64,000 nucleotides of DNA from Deroplatys truncata (GCA_030765065.1 CM060980.1:58388364-58452363), one strand, 5' to 3'; positions 33,558 through 45,240 are shown, numbered from the stretch's first letter. Translations and numbers: made by a program. Notes: a model not told the origin generated them from the sequence alone.

Positions 33558-33740
33558 ACCAGCGCTAAAAGAGGTGCTCAATATGATGCCTATTCGTAGT
33601 AAGGCATGCTTCTGTCCGATGTCTTAGAGAATCAGTACTCTCACCACTCCAGGTTGGTCACGGATGCTCTGGCACGCATTGATGACCCCTTCCTGTAGTG
33701 TTTGTACATCATTAATGGAGGTTACATTCACCAAAGATTT
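33558..33740 (-). pseudogene. Tc1/mariner-superfamily transposase C-terminal remnant
   Basis: The minus strand from about 33740 reads DVQTLQEGVINACQSIRDQP, and after a stop and a shift ends near 33575 with HHIEHL. This is the pattern of the last 50 or so residues of many Tc1/mariner-type transposases (a helix with Ala-Cys, then a terminal H-x-E-H motif). None of the catalytic core is present. Confidence 0.45.
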
Positions 33741-34104
33741 AAAAATAAAACTGCAATTTAAACGCATTTCAAAAACTTATCAAAACACAAACTGATTCCA
33801 TTAAAACTAAAAAGAACATGCCTTGCACTTGCTCAGAACTATGAATAGAACTTACAGTATCAACAGTAACGGATGTTTACTGTATGCTGTATCCATGGAC
33901 AATAACAAACTAATGTGTTATTTGTTTACTACTCGACGTAGTTCGTACGTAGGCAATAGCAAAGGGCTTGCACTAGAAGAGATGTTTCACAGTAACGAAG
34001 ATGAACTAGTGCTCATAACTCTTAAATATGCATTTTATAGTCCATGTTTACTAGACATTTCTTTCTGGTTTTGTCCATACCTCTCAAAATTGCAATACTT
34101 TTTT
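33741..34104. other. unassigned interval
   Basis: A 121-codon frame (33823-34188) runs across the boundary with a DR1 copy and has no recognisable domain, so it is probably chance. Confidence 0.35.
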
Positions 34105-34990
34105 AACACCAGGTATAAGGTGTATACTCCACCGAAAAATATGACATCGGGATTTTACCTGAAATACATGTTTTCAGATACAAATTAATTGTTGGAAAAG
34201 GTACGTGTGAGTGTGTGTGTATGTTAACAGGATAATTCAAGAACAGTGTCGGATAAATACCAAATTTCATCCTTGAGACAGATATTGTTTAAGGATGCCA
34301 GCCAAAGATTTTCAACATTTATCCACTTCACAGAATTTACTTGTACTTTATTTTCCAAAATTTGTTCCAACGATTTTGAAAAATATAACATATTTGAGAT
34401 ATTAATGTGACATAAAATATATACTTTGTTCAGAGTCTTTTGAGGCAAAAGATAGGGGCAGGTAGTAAACTGATTCCTTGCGTCCAGGTCGGGTTCATGT
34501 GACAGCTACCGCACCGGCCTCGCCAATTCCTTATCTTCCCCTTCCAGTGCCTCAAAAGACTCTGAACAAACAATATCTGGGATTTTTTTGTGAATAGTAT
34601 GTTGAACTTTGTGCCATTTTGTATAACTTGGTAATCATATACGCGAAACAAAAAGGAAAACACAAGACATATATACAGCTTATATTAAACTAAACAATTT
34701 ATGTGCAATATTCTTCGTAGCGTTAGCCGTTTTCAAAATACTCTGTGTTGCATGTTTACATTTTCCTAAGTGCGTCATCTGACGGAAATGCCTGAAGCTT
34801 GCGATTCCTTTGTTTACTTTCTAAGGCAGAGCTCGTCCTTTTACCTGGCCTAAAAGTATGAATTCTGTTCCCAAATGTTGCATGTAAACACTTCTTATGC
34901 TTAGTTTGAAGTTGTTTCTAGGTAGAAATATATAATGAATAACAAAGTAGATACAAAAACATTTTTATATAACTAATATATTGTCTTGCC
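34105..34990 (+). repeat. DR1 dispersed repeat interrupted by a short inverted-repeat element
   Basis: The DR1 order is visible from CTCCACCGAAAAATATGACA through GTGTCGGATAAATACCAAAT, CCAACGATTTTGA and AACTTTGTGCCATTTTGTAT to TAGGTAGAAATATAT. The collinear sequence is broken at 34425-34570 by an insert with perfect terminal inverted repeats. Confidence 0.7.
34425..34570. mobile_element. 146-bp MITE with perfect 23-bp inverted repeats
   Basis: Positions 34425-34447 and 34548-34570 are exact reverse complements (outer part TTTGTTCAGAGTCTTTTGAG). The interior of 100 bp is GC-rich and non-coding. DR1 sequence continues on both sides. The target duplication is not obvious because the DR1 host copy is diverged at the junction. 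Confidence 0.85.
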
Positions 34991-35072
34991 CTCCTGTTCT
35001 ACTGCTTACACCTTCAAGTAGGGGAAAAGTCACCCAGAGGACACATTGAACACGGAAAATATAGTTAAAAAC

Positions 35073-35285
35073 TAAATTGAGTTTTATTTATGGACGTTCT
35101 TCAACTACTCTGGATCTTAGCGTCCCATTTTATGTTGGGCTTAAAAGACCGAAAATTTTGCTCAGAGGCTTCTTTATCAGGCTTGAGGTTCTTTTACGTA
35201 CAAAAATCTACGACAGGGGACCACCGGGTTTACTCCCCTTCCGAAGTAAGCCATGCTAAGAATTTTTACGTTCGAAAAGATATAC
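35073..35285 (-). repeat. SINE-A, head truncated
   Basis: TTGAGTTTTATTTATGGACG at the left is the complement of the tail. The body runs to TTCGAAAAGATAT near 35280. Confidence 0.72.
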
Positions 35286-35329
35286 TGCCATCATACATTT
35301 CAATGTAGGTATAAGAGGGATATAGAAAC

Positions 35330-35470
35330 CGAGTGGATGGTCAAGTATTTAAAAGCGGCTTTAAAACTCCATATTCTTTCCATGACATCGCGAGAAACAA
35401 GGTAATAGTGACAGGACTTCAGAAAATATTACAAAGTATTAAACAATTGAAACCAATATTAACGCTGTGA
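35330..35470 (-). repeat. DR1 dispersed repeat fragment
   Basis: TTTCCATGACATCGCGAGAA and TTACAAAGTATTAAACAATT match internal minus-strand DR1 blocks also seen at 38690-38755. Confidence 0.6.
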
Positions 35471-35484
35471 AATTTGTTATTATT

Positions 35485-36330
35485 GCTCCGCATGGAAGCC
35501 AATTTGAAGTAGGTTGTATTGTAGTTTGACTGTTGGGGAGCCGAACTTGAAGTAGTTGCAACCACGTATGGTACAAAGTTCTGGTGGCCTTCGCCCCAAT
35601 GTTTAAGAATCACCTTTGTATTTTTACGTTTTTCTTTAAATATTATATATTTAGGTTTGCCTCGGCTGCGTCAGTATTAATTTGTAGAAACATGTGTCTC
35701 TTTGCAGGGAGTGATGTGGCTAAAGAATGTAGGCTTACACGGATAATAATTTTTTACTTCACTCCATTTATTAATCCTTCAAATGATTAAATAACACTTC
35801 ACTGATACAGAGAGCTGTGAGATTATTTTTATTAATTAACACGTAATTTTTATAATATTCTCGCCGTATTGAGTTTTTGTTTCACACTGGATACGTACGC
35901 GTCTAGCGTCCAGTTAGGAGAGCTGTCTACTAGCGACTAATGCCTGAATTTGTACAATTTGCTCTATTTGAGTTTCTGATTGCCTAATTCTACTCCAATG
36001 GAATACTTTTATTTAACTTAAAGGTTTTCTGGTTGTTGATTGGCTATTTATAAACTGTTTTTAAAAATTACATTATTGTTGCTCCAAGAATTGCTAGTAG
36101 CGTTTTCAACTTTCCAATTCATTATTGCCTCAAGGTTACCTCATTGTTAGCAACTTTTGACCTATATTCTCTCAGCTCCTTCATTATTAAATTACGTAAT
36201 ACATCCACATAACATTATTAAACATATATACAATAATATAAACATTACTACAATGACTGTTACATACATTTTATATATTATATTATACACAAAGTACTTT
36301 AAGGCGGGATTTTATTATATTTTATATTAG
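35485..36330 (-). repeat. LTR-4 copy with leader
   Basis: It is collinear with 23865-24750: GGTTGTATTGTAGTTTGACT, TTCGCCCCAATGTTTAAG, TGCGTCAGTATTAATTTGTA, GAATGTAGGCTTACACGG, CCTCAAGGTTACCTCATTGT and TTTAAGGCGGG. The TATA-like segment of the other copy is mutated here. The shared segment includes the PBS-like leader in both places, so the pair are independent copies, not the two ends of one element. Confidence 0.6.
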
Positions 36331-36462
36331 TCAATGCTCAGTCAATTTAATTTTATAAGCACAAATGTCACCATTATTATAATTACATTTGTAAGTAAAA
36401 TGAAGTAACACAAACAATATTATTTAACTATATTACAGTAAAACTTAAAAAACAACAATCCA

Positions 36463-36527
36463 CAACGGAGAATCGAACTCAAACTGCTGGCGTCGAAGTT
36501 GAAGCTTAACCATTACTCCACGCCAAA
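36463..36527 (-). repeat. tRNA-like sequence, probable SINE head
   Basis: The minus strand reads GGCGTGGAGTAATGGTTAAG, then GAGTTCGATTCTC (B box), then TTGTGGA. A- and B-box-like motifs occur at tRNA spacing, but the acceptor stem does not close by eye. Confidence 0.45.
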
Positions 36528-36749
36528 TATTATATTATAGCCAAAACGGCGCATAGAAGTTGAGGGTTGTCAAGTGCGCGCTCACGCGTACGGGCTATGC
36601 AAAAATTAACTGCTCAAGAGGCGGGCCAACTTTGGTTTGACTGAGTGTACTACAGAAGCTTTCTTTAGTAGCTAGTAAGACAATTTGAATGCTTTAAACA
36701 CATAATGTTCCTTGTAGGTTTGGTTGGACAGAAAAAACGCAAAAGGTGC

Positions 36750-37118
36750 TTAAGTAAGGTGGTGGTGATAGTGGTAGTGTTGATGATATTGGTGGTGCTG
36801 GTGGTGTTGATGATGATGGTGGTGATGATGTTGGTGGTTGTGTTGACTGTGATGTAGGTGGTGATGTTGGTGGTGGAGTTGGTGTTGAAGATGATAGTGG
36901 TGGTGTTGGTGGTGATGCTGTTGATGATGGTGATGTTTTGATAGTGGTGTTGGTGGTTGTGGTGATGATAATGGTGTTATTGTTGGTGGTGTTGATGATG
37001 GTGGTGGTGGTGGGATGATGATAGCGATGTTATTGGTGGAGGTGGTGCTGGTGGAATACTGTACCCCCACCTCCCCGTCATCAAATGCTTGATATCTAGA
37101 TTGGTCTGGAAATGTCAC
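36750..37118. repeat. GGT/GAT-rich low-complexity repeat
   Basis: Degenerate GGTGNT hexamers fill about 36760-37055. On the minus strand this gives a 122-codon His/Pro-rich frame with long HHH runs, which I attribute to the repeat. A genuine gene is not supported. Confidence 0.8.
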
Positions 37119-37564
37119 CAGCTCTACGCGTCCACATCAGAAACACAGTAAAGCTATTGGAGAGCGGTCTTCCAGATCCACCATAAAAGTATTTTCTTTT
37201 TTAATACCCAGCGAGGGATTCATTTGTTCATAGGGGAAGAGTTTGGGGTCAGTCGATGGAAGCAGCCAATATAAAGAAGAAAGGAAAAAGTGAGTGCAGA
37301 AGCTCCCACCTCTGCTATAGTAAAACACATCTTAAAACGAGAGAGTGTGTGTTTGTAGGTAGAGGCAGTCATTTCAAAGAGAACAGTGTGAGAAAAAGGA
37401 GGATAAAAGGCGGAGATGGAACAAGAAACCAGAACCTAATGGTATAGAGGTCGAAATGTGAAAATGGAAGGTAAGACTTCAGTGCTTTTTTTCTGCCATG
37501 CTTGCACCCTCTTAGTAGCATTATAACTACGAGAAAACAGCAAGTAAATAATTTTTTAATTTGC

Positions 37565-37912
37565 TTGTGAATGTGTATATCTAAAGAACCTGTGAGGTAC
37601 AAATTAGAAATCAAAGGCAAAATCATTGTGCAAGTAATGCAGTTTAAATATTTGGGAGTAGCTGTATCAAGTTTTCGAAATATAATTGAAAACGTTAGAC
37701 ACCGAGTTCGCAGAGCAACAAAAACATCAGGCTACTTACGAGGTACTATTTGGGTATTTGGACGAATAAATACCTGAACACTGAATGTAAAAAATAACTG
37801 AAATAAACACATTAAGGTCAATAATAGGGAAAATAACCACGGGTGGAATAAAACATATGATATAAAAACATATGTTGGATATCATAGAGTGTGCCAAAGA
37901 TACAAAGAATGA

Positions 37913-37968
<56 letters not shown>

Positions 37969-38120
37969 AAAATTGGAATGAACATATTGGCAGAGCAGAG
38001 GAAACACGACTGATTAAAGTAGCTCGAACCAACGACCAACAGGAAGAAGAAATGCTCGAAGCACACTAAACAATATGGTTGGAAGGATTTTTTTATCGAC
38101 ATCAAACTCTGCGTGAAGGC
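37565..38120 (+). pseudogene. LINE reverse transcriptase C-terminal remnant
   Basis: The frame at 37571-37777 reads KEPVRYKLEIKGKIIVQVMQ then FKYLGVAVSS, the region just after the RT fingers and palm in many arthropod non-LTR retrotransposons. In those families the protein continues through a basic segment to a WDEHV-RM type motif. Here that part appears at 37975-38040 as NWNEHIGRAEETRLIKVART, after stops and a GAAA microsatellite. The catalytic domain upstream is missing. It is dead; the LINE clade is not resolved. Confidence 0.7.
37908..37970. repeat. GAAA microsatellite
   Basis: About fifteen GAAA units in near-perfect register lie inside the LINE remnant. Confidence 0.95.
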
Positions 38121-38446
38121 AAACAGACTTAGCCTAAAGAAAGGAAGAAGAACACGCTTATGATTAAACATGGTATGTATTTTTTTCAGGAAATAAACAT
38201 TTTTCCTTATGCATAAGTCTCTATTAAACTTCATATTATCATCATCTAATTCACTTGTTTATCAATAAAGCCAAAGAAGAAAGAAAACAAAAACAAAATG
38301 AAGTTAAACTATCTAGTCTTCATTTGCCAGTTGGTTATGCTTTCGCAGGTATAGTATATCAGAAGAAAAAATAAAAGAAGTAAAAAGAGGGGGGGAAAGG
38401 ACAGTTCTACTTTATGTTCATTTGAACCAAAATCTTAATGTCAGAA

Positions 38447-39290
38447 GGTAAAAATGCAATGTGGTACATTCACATGACTTTCTCTGTCCTCCTTAATTTA
38501 TTAGTGGGTATACAAACTATTCTTAGGAACGTTTATCTTTCTACTTATTTCATTTAAATCGAGATAGATCTCGGCAACTATAGCTACATTACACATTTCG
38601 TTATAGATACAAAGGGAACCACGACAGTCAAATGTTTAAGAACTGGACCCTATATGCTGGCCTGAATATACCACACTCTTTCTATAACATCACGAGAAAC
38701 AACTGAAAATTGATAGGGTTTTAAAAGAGTTACAAGGTGTTGAACAAATTGAACCATTATTAATGGATATCTCGGAAATGACTTATGCCAGAAAAAAGTT
38801 ATTCAAAATAAATTTTGTGGTTTAAAGAGATATAAATTTCTTTGTAATACGTTTTCGCCTACCACTTAACGTACAAGATTATAGAAAATACCTTCCGAAT
38901 GAAGAGTACTTTACAGGCTATTCACAGAAAATTCAAGATATCAATTTTATTTGTCATCTAAATATCTTTAATGTATGGCATTTTAATCAATTAGTTAGAG
39001 CCATTTTTGAGAAATAAAAGCTTTTCGAAAATTGTTGCTTATAAGGGGTAGCTGAGAGTGAGGGATTTTATTGAAAATCCTCGTGTTACATCTTCGGAAG
39101 ATACAGGACCTAAATACATATACATATCCGCACATACGCATATGTACATACTTTTTCATTAAAATGCCTTTTTTTGATAGAGACCTCAAAACCTGTATTT
39201 TCGGCGAATGTTAGTCCCTACTGAAGTTTTGTGTGGATTGTAATATCTTCTCTACCTACTATGTTCGAGGTAGAGAAAGTAAAAACTATT
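38447..39290 (-). repeat. DR1 dispersed repeat, near full length
   Basis: The minus-oriented copy runs from AATGTGGTACATTCACATGA through AACGTTTATCTTTC, TGGATATCTCGGAAATGAC and ACCTGTATTTTCGGCGAATG to the terminal GAGGTAGAGAAAGTAAAA. Both ends are present, so it complements the reference copy in defining the family. Confidence 0.8.
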
Positions 39291-39983
39291 AAGAAAAGCA
39301 ACACGCATTGCAATGCAGACTTAAGTGCATTATTTCAGGGTGGAAGACCTGGAAAGACAAGGATGGAAAAAGGAATAAGGCGTAGATTCTGTTTTCACTT
39401 CATGCAGGGTCATGACTGGGTCCCTGCAGCATTAGCATTTATATTTTATAGTGTAATAACGTTATGTTCTGTAGAGAGAACCTTTCCTTCACACAAGAAT
39501 GTGCTACATGTTAATAAGTAATCGTTCACATCAATTATCTGTGCATGCTTTCATCTAGCTTGTTGTTAACAAGTACATACAAAATAAATAGTAAAATATA
39601 GTTGGTGAATTTTATGACGCTTATTGATAACCCACACTTGTGAAGTAATGTTATAAATAAATGTTACTGAAATTAGAAAAACAGAATAATTATTGCAATA
39701 AAACGTAAATTCCGAGGTTGTATCGCGTGGTTCAACAGATGAAAATTCACCCAACGTTTCGTTCATAACTGCGTTGAGCATCTTCAGGAGATGTCGATTG
39801 CTGACCTTGACAGCCAGAATGAGGGCATTTGTATTAACGCCGGCCGTGAAAGCTTTAATGTTTTTATTAGAAAAAATACTGTTGCTAGCATTTATTACAA
39901 ACCCCTATTTTCATCGTATAAAAACCTAAATCATAGGCATATAGCCTAAAATACGAAAAACAGAATATTTATGGTCTTAGTAG
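39291..39983. other. unassigned interval
   Basis: No gene recognised. The segment near 39715-39800 resembles a dispersed arthropod repeat with a CATCTTCAGG motif, without firm identification. Confidence 0.35.
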
Positions 39984-40256
39984 TTATCGGGCATAGGAAT
40001 TCCTAAGCAGTTTGTTGTCCACGTTAGCTACACTCAAACCATTATCAGGATATAAAACAAACACAAAGCGACCATGAGTCACTGACAGCAGATAAAACGC
40101 GATCTCGTGATTGGTCTACACACGCCAACAGACTGCACGACTGTTGGGAAGTGGTTTGTTATCTACGTCACAGCGTGAAGTCCGGCAAACAGTTCAACCT
40201 AATTTCCTTTAGTCCTGGCTTTAATGCTTGGAAATTCCTATGCCTGGTAATTATGA
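39984..40256. mobile_element. MITE-like element of about 270 bp
   Basis: GGGCATAGGAATTCCTAAGC near 39989 and the complement of its counterpart near 40243 (GGCATAGGAATTTCCAAGC) form imperfect inverted repeats of 24-28 bp. The interior is non-coding. The target duplication is not resolved. Confidence 0.5.
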
Positions 40257-41248
40257 TCTACAAGGAAAATCTCAAAAGGCCTATTTTGAAGATAAGAGCA
40301 TCTTAAACTAATGCTAACAGTATATAAAAATCCGGGTCCTGATAATAGCAGAATTCTCTCTCAAAATGCAAGCGTACCCTATGGCACATGTAATCTAGCA
40401 TTAAGAGTTTACCTATTCCAGTGTTAGTCAATTGAATGCTCTGTTATGTCAGCGACGAAGTCTCTTCTTCCTCCCATCTCACAGCTACAAACTTGAGAAG
40501 TGTAGGGCAGGTGAGGTAAGCGGAAAGCGAAGTTATTTGTTGGCGAAGCACTAGAGGGATAAGCGGAATGAACATTACATTGTTATAAGATACAAAGCCT
40601 ATCTTTTCTTCCCCCACTCTTTACCTACAAATTCTAAATATGTGTTACGTCACACAACTGTGATATGTCGTACGTAATTGTGTAGGCTGACTGATCTGGA
40701 ATCTGTGACGACTTATGCCTGTTGAGCGTGCACTCAGCATCCTTGTACATTCCAGCACCAACAGATATGCTTAACACTTTTTTTATCCGACTAATTATTT
40801 TCTTCCTCTTTTTTGTCTCCTTTTGTTATGCATGATCTTCTATTCCTAACTCAAATTTTTCTATGAATTTGTGATAAAGCCACTTTTCTCCCTTAGCAGG
40901 AAAAATAATACTCCATTTTATTAGCCTTCGATCAATAAACATATGCTATGGATTTTCTGATATATGGAGAGAACATATTTTATTTATGCAACTGCATTCA
41001 AATAATTTAATAGCCTGTGTTCAAATCTTTATTTATTCTTCTTACCTTCCAGAAATATGTTGCAAAGTTTAACTGTTAAGTGAGCAATGCTTCAATTCTG
41101 TACGTGCATGCACACCATGTGACACATATTTCCTAAACGTGACAAATCAACAATTTTAGAAAAAGGGCTACAAATGGTAGCATGTATGTAGCAGAATGTT
41201 CAATCACTTGCAAAACGTAATCATAAGTATAGATATAAAAGAGTATAT
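40257..41248. other. unassigned AT-rich interval
   Basis: No gene or family recognised. Confidence 0.35.
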
Positions 41249-41757
41249 TGTAGCGGACCAGGTTGAGCATTGAGAATTGCAACATATTTCGTTAACCAGC
41301 GCAAGTGTGGAATTCAGGTTAACAGAACACGTCCACGCTGCACAACGCCGAGTCAGCGCTTCTGTATGTATTTATACTACAGGGTTTTGACTCGGTCGAG
41401 AGAGTTGCCACGAGAGAGTTGCCAGGCGGGGAGTTGCCAGGCAGTTATCAAAGAGTCGTCAGATCAGTTATCAGTCTCGAGACCCGTCGCCACCAGTTAA
41501 CCAGGTAAGCATGCGACTCATCTAAGTTCTGTTAACTTGCCGGGGCTTCACCCCAAACCGAATGTACTCACTTAAGGTAACAATATAATTTATTGGGTCA
41601 ATGCATCCCCTGTTCATCATTTAAATACTCCTTATCCTAGAACGCCACCCTGGCCTGCCTACCACCCCGGTACCAACGCATCCTCCCTACCTCTGAGCTA
41701 CCATACCCCCTGTGTAATCACCTACTGCGGGCGTAACCACCCCCGTGGGGTGTTACA
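41249..41757 (+). repeat. LTR-5 solo LTR
   Basis: It starts TGTAGCGGACC and ends GGGGTGTTACA, then ATTTGGGGACTTC, which could be a primer-binding site. A TATTTATACTA box lies near 41370. Three GAGTTGCCA-type repeats lie at 41400-41440. Only one copy occurs, so this rests on the end motifs and GC-rich LTR-like content. Confidence 0.45.
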
Positions 41758-41934
41758 ATTTGGGGACTTCATGGTAAGGTGTCAGCATTGGAGAGTGAAA
41801 TGTTGTCAGCACTTATTCTACGCCCTGGTCTCTTAGTCTAATCTTCGTGGGAATACACTCAATTAGCCCAAAGGACCTTATGGGATTTCATGTACCAATT
41901 TCCAGATCTCCTATTATGAAAGAAATAAAAACGT

Positions 41935-42450
41935 GCTGGATCGGTCTTTCAAGCTGAGATATTTGCTATTACTAGCACCTACTTGAGATTCTTATGCTCT
42001 CAGATAGTCAGGCAGACTTCAAGGCCCTCGATGACCACTTGGTTAAGCCCAAGTTAGTCTTAGAATACCACTAGTCCCTCATCACAGCAGCTTCCCATGA
42101 TGCAGTTCAGCTGAAGTGAGTACCGGGACATGTGGGAATTCTCGGTAAAGAAAGAGCAGATTAAGCTACTAAGAAGGTAATTAGGCAACATTTTATTGTA
42201 CCTGGCTAGCAGGAACTGGTTACTCAGAAAACATAAGAAATACTGGAACTCATGTGTAGGGTGATTGGACAGAAACAGGTTGTGAGAACTGCAAAAATTA
42301 AGCTGAGGAAAGCTCTCATGGGCAACTGGCCTCTTTACAGGATACTGCCTACTTGTGTGTATGTGTGTGTGCAGCAAGCGATTGCTGCCTGCGGACGGTG
42401 TCAACAGGCAGACGAGATAGCTGCCCATTTCTCACCAAAGAACCCTGATC
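41935..42450 (+). pseudogene. LINE RNase H and C-terminal remnant
   Basis: FQAEIFAI near 41947 and, after a shift, SDSQADFKALDDHLVKPKL then VPGHVGILGKERAD match the RNase H domain at the end of non-LTR retrotransposon ORF2 proteins. The SDSQA Asp and the ...GKERAD Asp are typical active-site positions. Two or three in-frame stops break it. Farther on, ACGRCQQADEIAAHF (near 42390) resembles the Cys-rich tail after RNase H. The RT domain is absent, so it is a 5'-truncated, decayed copy. Confidence 0.7.
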
Positions 42451-44189
42451 TTTAGAAGCCAACTTCCAAAATTGGAGGAACATTCAAACATCAAGGTCCA
42501 GAGTCTGATTCAGTCATTATGAACATCATACTTCTGAAGCGATGATAGATGCGCAATAGATCTGCAAAGGTCACAGTTAAAGGCAGTGATGCCCCCCTAT
42601 TATACTGAACTAAACCAAACTAAGTACCGAGGATAGTCCTGAAGGGCTCTGAAATTACGTTAATTACAATGAGTGTTTCCTTTCTCCTTTAGCTTATACT
42701 TTTGCATTTGGTGTCTTCTGGGTATAAGCACCTCGTTTTGGTTAATTTAACTTTGGTAGTCATTTCAACTTCAAAATAGAAGGAATGATGGTTAAATCAC
42801 TTCCTAAGCCAGTGACATTTGCTGGTGCTTCATTTCATAACAAGAGTTCCTTTTTCCTTTATAGTTTTTAAAAGTAACTCGTTTATTTATAAACATACTT
42901 TCAGAAGCTGCATATGGAGCTCCTGAATATTCCATGAGGAGCATGTACCTTGTAATAGTAGAAATATTATAATTATAAGCCCTGAACGGAGAATGTGCTG
43001 CTTATAAATCTTCTCTGACCATTCCTTCTGTCAAATAGCAGCTGTGGGCTTTAATTCGCTGCACGATGTCACAACAGACAAAAAAAAGCAAAGAAAATTC
43101 TCACACCGTACATAAATCCTCTGAAAGTGATACAAGTAGCAAGTCAGAACAAGGTGATATTTTCGAAACATCATCGTCACAAGTTGACGCTGCCCACAAA
43201 TAGCACTGGCCTCATAATCCGTGTTAATACGTTCATGCTGACAGGGGAAGGAGAGCCATCTTTTATGTATGGCTGAGTCCTTGTGTGTTCAATGTTCATT
43301 ACATTACGCTGAAACGATCACCGCCGGCACCGTGTGGACACTACAAGGGTATTTACGTTCGTCCATTCCCTCTCCCTCTTGCAATGCGGCAGGGAGTTAG
43401 TCAATTGGTTAGCGACGCTCAGGGTTAAGCTTAGGAATACATCCATCGTAATGCACCATTAGTCATATTCCGGGGAAACTAACCAGCACAAACACATACA
43501 GGTTTCAAATCGGATTATTAACCAATATAATACCATCTACGACACTGTTTACTGTACATGCTGCTCTCTCAAACTATTGTGTCTGCCGCTTCATCCCAAC
43601 TCCTGTCAACATTTAATTACTGCATGAACTATGTGAACATCAAGCGCGTTAAGAATATAAACGGAGTTGCATTATTTACTTTCTTCTATTGCATTTGAGT
43701 TTAACAAATACGCACTGAGTTCAGAGATTTTTGTAAAAGGATTATCATCACTTCAAACAGAGGATTAATTTGCAATGACTGTGTTTATTTCATTAACCAC
43801 GCGAGGAACAAGAGCAGTAATTAAATTATTACAGTATTGATTTTAAAGGTTCATAATCTCTAATGTTCTTTAGATATTCTCACTATGCATTCAATTATTT
43901 TAACATCATCTATATTGGTATTAAAATATTGATAAGGCAGAGTGAACTGATGTGGCTAAAAGAATAAACGTATTGTCACACATATAATTTGCAGTTCTCG
44001 GCAGGGCGTCACTGAAAATTTTTAGAAAATAAAACTGGATTAGTTTTAAAAAATTTAGATGATTAATGTTTGTTTTTCAGAATATTCCCCTTTAACATCA
44101 ATTATGAACATTATGAACCCTAACTCCTATCATAACCCACACGACCCATGTTATGTGACAAATCTAACTTATGCCCTAACTGGTTACAA
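42451..44189. other. unassigned interval
   Basis: About 1.7 kb with no recognisable gene. Short frames only. Confidence 0.35.
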
Positions 44190-44310
44190 AGTACAAGCCA
44201 ATGACAAAGAATATCTGGGAAATGCTTAACGCATAAACATCACTAAGTTGGCTGCTTAAGCGAGATGTATGTTTTTTGTGTAGTAAGATTTTGTTTATCT
44301 ATTACGATAC
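44190..44310 (-). repeat. DR1 dispersed repeat, part of an interrupted copy
   Basis: GACAAAGAATATCTGGGAAA and TTTTTTGTGTAGTAAGATTT match minus-strand DR1. The copy resumes at about 44860. Confidence 0.6.
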
Positions 44311-44329
44311 CAATAGTACATATTGTTGC

Positions 44330-44850
44330 ATAATAATTTCATTGTCATTACCAGACGCACTGTTGTTGCCATCAGACGTAGCATTATTGGGTTTCCTTAG
44401 ATATATTTCGGCTTAACGGTCTCTACTTTCGGTGCGGATCATGCCGAAGGGAGAGATCTGATTGAAACTATCTGGTGTGACGTCAGCCCTTTCTGACTTT
44501 GGCTAGACACGGTTGGTGGGGGGAAAAGATAGCGTCACTCGAGTGGATGTGGTCGCTAGAGCCAGACGCGTGTGTGGACCGTCTAATGTCTGTGGCATCT
44601 CCCTCCATCCTGTTTCCTTTGTTAATTATGCAGAGAAGTCAAACGTTTTAGTGAATAAATCCCATCTAATGTGTGTTAGGTAATCTTTCAATGTAATATA
44701 AAACCCACGCCTTCCCCTTAATTCTACATATCAAGGTCCCGGAATTTTTCTGCCATGTGCGTGTTGGGGTGACCTAAATTCATCATTTTGTGGTAACATT
44801 TGTGGGCTTTCACCCCAACATGTAACAATATCCTACCAATTGTAGAAAAA
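44330..44850. mobile_element. unidentified insertion of about 0.5 kb in DR1
   Basis: The sequence between the two DR1 parts is less AT-rich, non-coding, and not part of DR1. TGTTGCC near 44363 and TTCTACA near 44727 could be solo-LTR ends, but no second copy or duplication is seen. Confidence 0.4.
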
Positions 44851-44859
44851 GCATTAAAA

Positions 44860-45240
44860 GAGAATGGATCTTCACAGACTATGCATTTTATTTGTAATGC
44901 AATTATCTTAAAGATATGTTGTTTCAATTCAAAATCGTTAGAGACATTTTTGCGCAAACTAAATGACAAAAAATGATCTAATGTAAATGGTAATTTCGGA
45001 TCTTGGGATCTTCCTGAAAATCTGTGTTTCGCATCCTTGGAAGGCGCTGAACTTTGTTTTTTGGTTATGCTGTTCACAGACAGATACACACGCACACGCA
45101 CATGCACACACACACATATATGGACATTTTTTTTTACTCAGTGAGTCCCAAAATGTGTATTTCCGATAAAGTCTCAATATCCAATTTTTGGGTGGAATAC
45201 AAATACATCCTCTACTTACTAAAGTAGAGAAAGTAAAACT
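44860..45240 (-). repeat. DR1 dispersed repeat, second part of the interrupted copy
   Basis: It runs from TTAGAGACATTTTTGCGC and GGTTATGCTGTTCACAGACA, through a CA-rich run, to GGGTGGAATACAAATACATC and AGTAGAGAAAGTAAAA. The terminal end is well preserved. Confidence 0.78.

Noticed and set aside
23865-36330. LTR-4 copies as the two ends of one large retrotransposon
   Set aside because: Both copies include the leader segment, and the 10.7 kb between them is filled with unrelated families and no coding remains of such an element.
36750-37118. 122-codon His-rich open frame on the minus strand
   Set aside because: It is produced by a degenerate GGTGNT hexamer repeat; the only non-repetitive part is a short N-terminal stretch without a domain.
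39735-39790. Hammerhead-ribozyme-like core (CTGAAGATG...CGAAAC) on the minus strand
   Set aside because: The conserved-looking core is present, but the first stem II pair does not form and no stem closes the motif convincingly.
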